In this document: one piece after another, positions 63,181 to 64,000 of the stretch | How positions within the stretch are numbered: position 1 is the stretch's first letter | How the letters are laid out: each line of letters starts with the position of its first letter | Source of the DNA: Forficula auricularia | Lineage: Eukaryota > Arthropoda > Insecta > Dermaptera > Forficulidae | Assembly (NCBI GenBank): GCA_024734495.1 | Contig: JALMQS010000887.1 | Location: forward strand, 1,231,115 to 1,295,114 | Length of the DNA stretch: 64,000 bases | Direction: 5' to 3' | Notes under the pieces: generated by a model | Seen by the model: only the letters and a program-made list of their open reading frames with translations | Told to the model about the DNA's origin: nothing | The model's database searches: none | Made by a program: the position numbers and the translations under genes

Positions 63181-64000
63181 TATCTATATATTCAATACCT
63201 AAATAAAATAAGGTATCATCAGACAATAAAAAGTAATTTTTAACAAAAATTAAAAAAATACTACGAAAGTTTTTTAATTTCAAAATAATATGTAGTGGAA
63301 AGTGGGGGAATATCGGCCATCGGACAAAATCGACCAGTTTCAAATCTCATAAACTTGGAGCCATACAAACGAAATTTAGAGGCCATTCTAGGGGATGGCT
63401 TCGTATATGCCTAATTTACCTGGTTAGTATTGTGCCAAACTCGTCTTCTCTACATGGTGTCAGTTTTGCTTCGATATCTAGACATCTTTTCTATAAAGAA
63501 ATAACACTTTAATATTTTCTAAATGTATTGTATTTTACGTTCATAGAATACAGGGATATTTTAAAATAATTTGAGTCTAATTTGGTTCATTTTTAATCTA
63601 TACATTTTGTAAAAGAATTGTAATGTTAAGTTTATTGGTTCGGATAAAATCGATCATCCTGGTCGATGTTACCATCCAGTGATCAGATATTACCCAACCT
63701 AATATTTACATTTGGTAGGTATGAGGTAAAAACTATTTTAAATCAAGTGCGTAATAAATGTAAACATTACTAATGTTGCAATGCTAAAATTAAATTTATT
63801 TCAAAATATTATTGCTGTCTTGGTCGATTTTGCTCCTCCGCCATGATCTGATAGATGAATTCTCTAGCGTGTCTCAAATTAGGCCATATTTTTCCCTTTT
63901 AAAAAAAGAACCTTATAAAAAAAACATGTGTTTGAAAATCCAATAGCAGAATCTCTTAATATGCTAAAGCCAAGCAATTTGACCGCTTGGATCGATCTTG
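63181..64000. other. Unassigned end of window, transposon-like phrases
   Basis: GTGGGGGAATATCGGCCATC and AAAATCGACCAG (63300), GATAAAATCGATCATCCTGG (63645) and GGTCGATTTTGCTCC (63820) repeat a TCGACCA/TCGATCA theme, as in many non-coding transposon ends. No boundaries could be set. Confidence 0.35.

Noticed and set aside
63022..63243. 73-codon frame at the right end
   Set aside because: It lies within a delimited 168-bp MITE and runs past its target duplication.

Overview
The window looks like about 64 kb of an AT-rich (roughly 70% or more A+T by eye) animal nuclear genome, most likely an arthropod and possibly an insect. The evidence is the mix of remnants: RTE-like, Jockey-like and CR1/Jockey-like non-LTR retrotransposon ends, tRNA-headed SINEs, Penelope-like elements (PLEs), a mariner derivative with a DUF4817-like start, hAT and Harbinger-like MITEs and Helitron ends. 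No long intact gene is present. Nearly all short open frames are chance or decayed transposon sequence. I cannot name the species.

The main finding is a dense set of hammerhead-ribozyme-like motifs. The order is CTGANGA, a short hairpin (helix II), GAAA, then a minimal helix III and the cleavage nucleotide. About 22 copies keep both conserved boxes and about ten more are decayed. They fall into at least ten families with different helix sequences. In several families helix I is conserved by pairing rather than by sequence, for example GATAACTA with TAGTTATC near 26.3 kb and GCCG with CGGC near 27.3 kb. Many motifs sit in the two arms of inverted repeats, one on each strand. Two of these inverted repeats (10.5-11.3 kb and 52.3-53.2 kb) still enclose C-terminal fragments of a GIY-YIG endonuclease of PLE type. 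That ties the hammerhead palindromes to Penelope-like retroelements, which are known to carry such ribozymes.

Layout. 1-15 kb: a 0.8-kb repeat at position 1 recurs inverted at 14.0-14.86 kb. Between the copies lie PLE palindromes, an RTE fragment (7.5-8.1 kb), a SINE with a LINE-type tail (9.5-9.9 kb) and a 1.5-kb nested palindrome (10.1-11.6 kb). 15-30 kb: a Jockey fragment, a 119-bp tandem array with an inversion, a hAT MITE with an 8-bp target duplication, and several hammerhead palindromes. 30-40 kb: three copies of a hairpin-led repeat, a 72-bp mini-Helitron, a good candidate host exon (31178-31238), and Harbinger-like MITEs. 40-50 kb: nested palindromes, a SINE with a 9-bp target duplication, and a 241-bp Helitron. 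50-64 kb: MITEs, a PLE with endonuclease remnant, a 114-bp satellite split by a LINE, a candidate first exon (56028-56126), a mariner MITE, an unidentified reading frame (58.3-58.7 kb), and a LINE whose 3' tail matches the SINE at 9.5 kb.

Nothing here forms an operon or pathway. The parts relate as parasites and their partners: LINE tails shared with SINEs, MITEs without transposases, and PLE ends without polymerase. Host coding evidence is limited to three or four short, low-confidence exon candidates on the plus strand.
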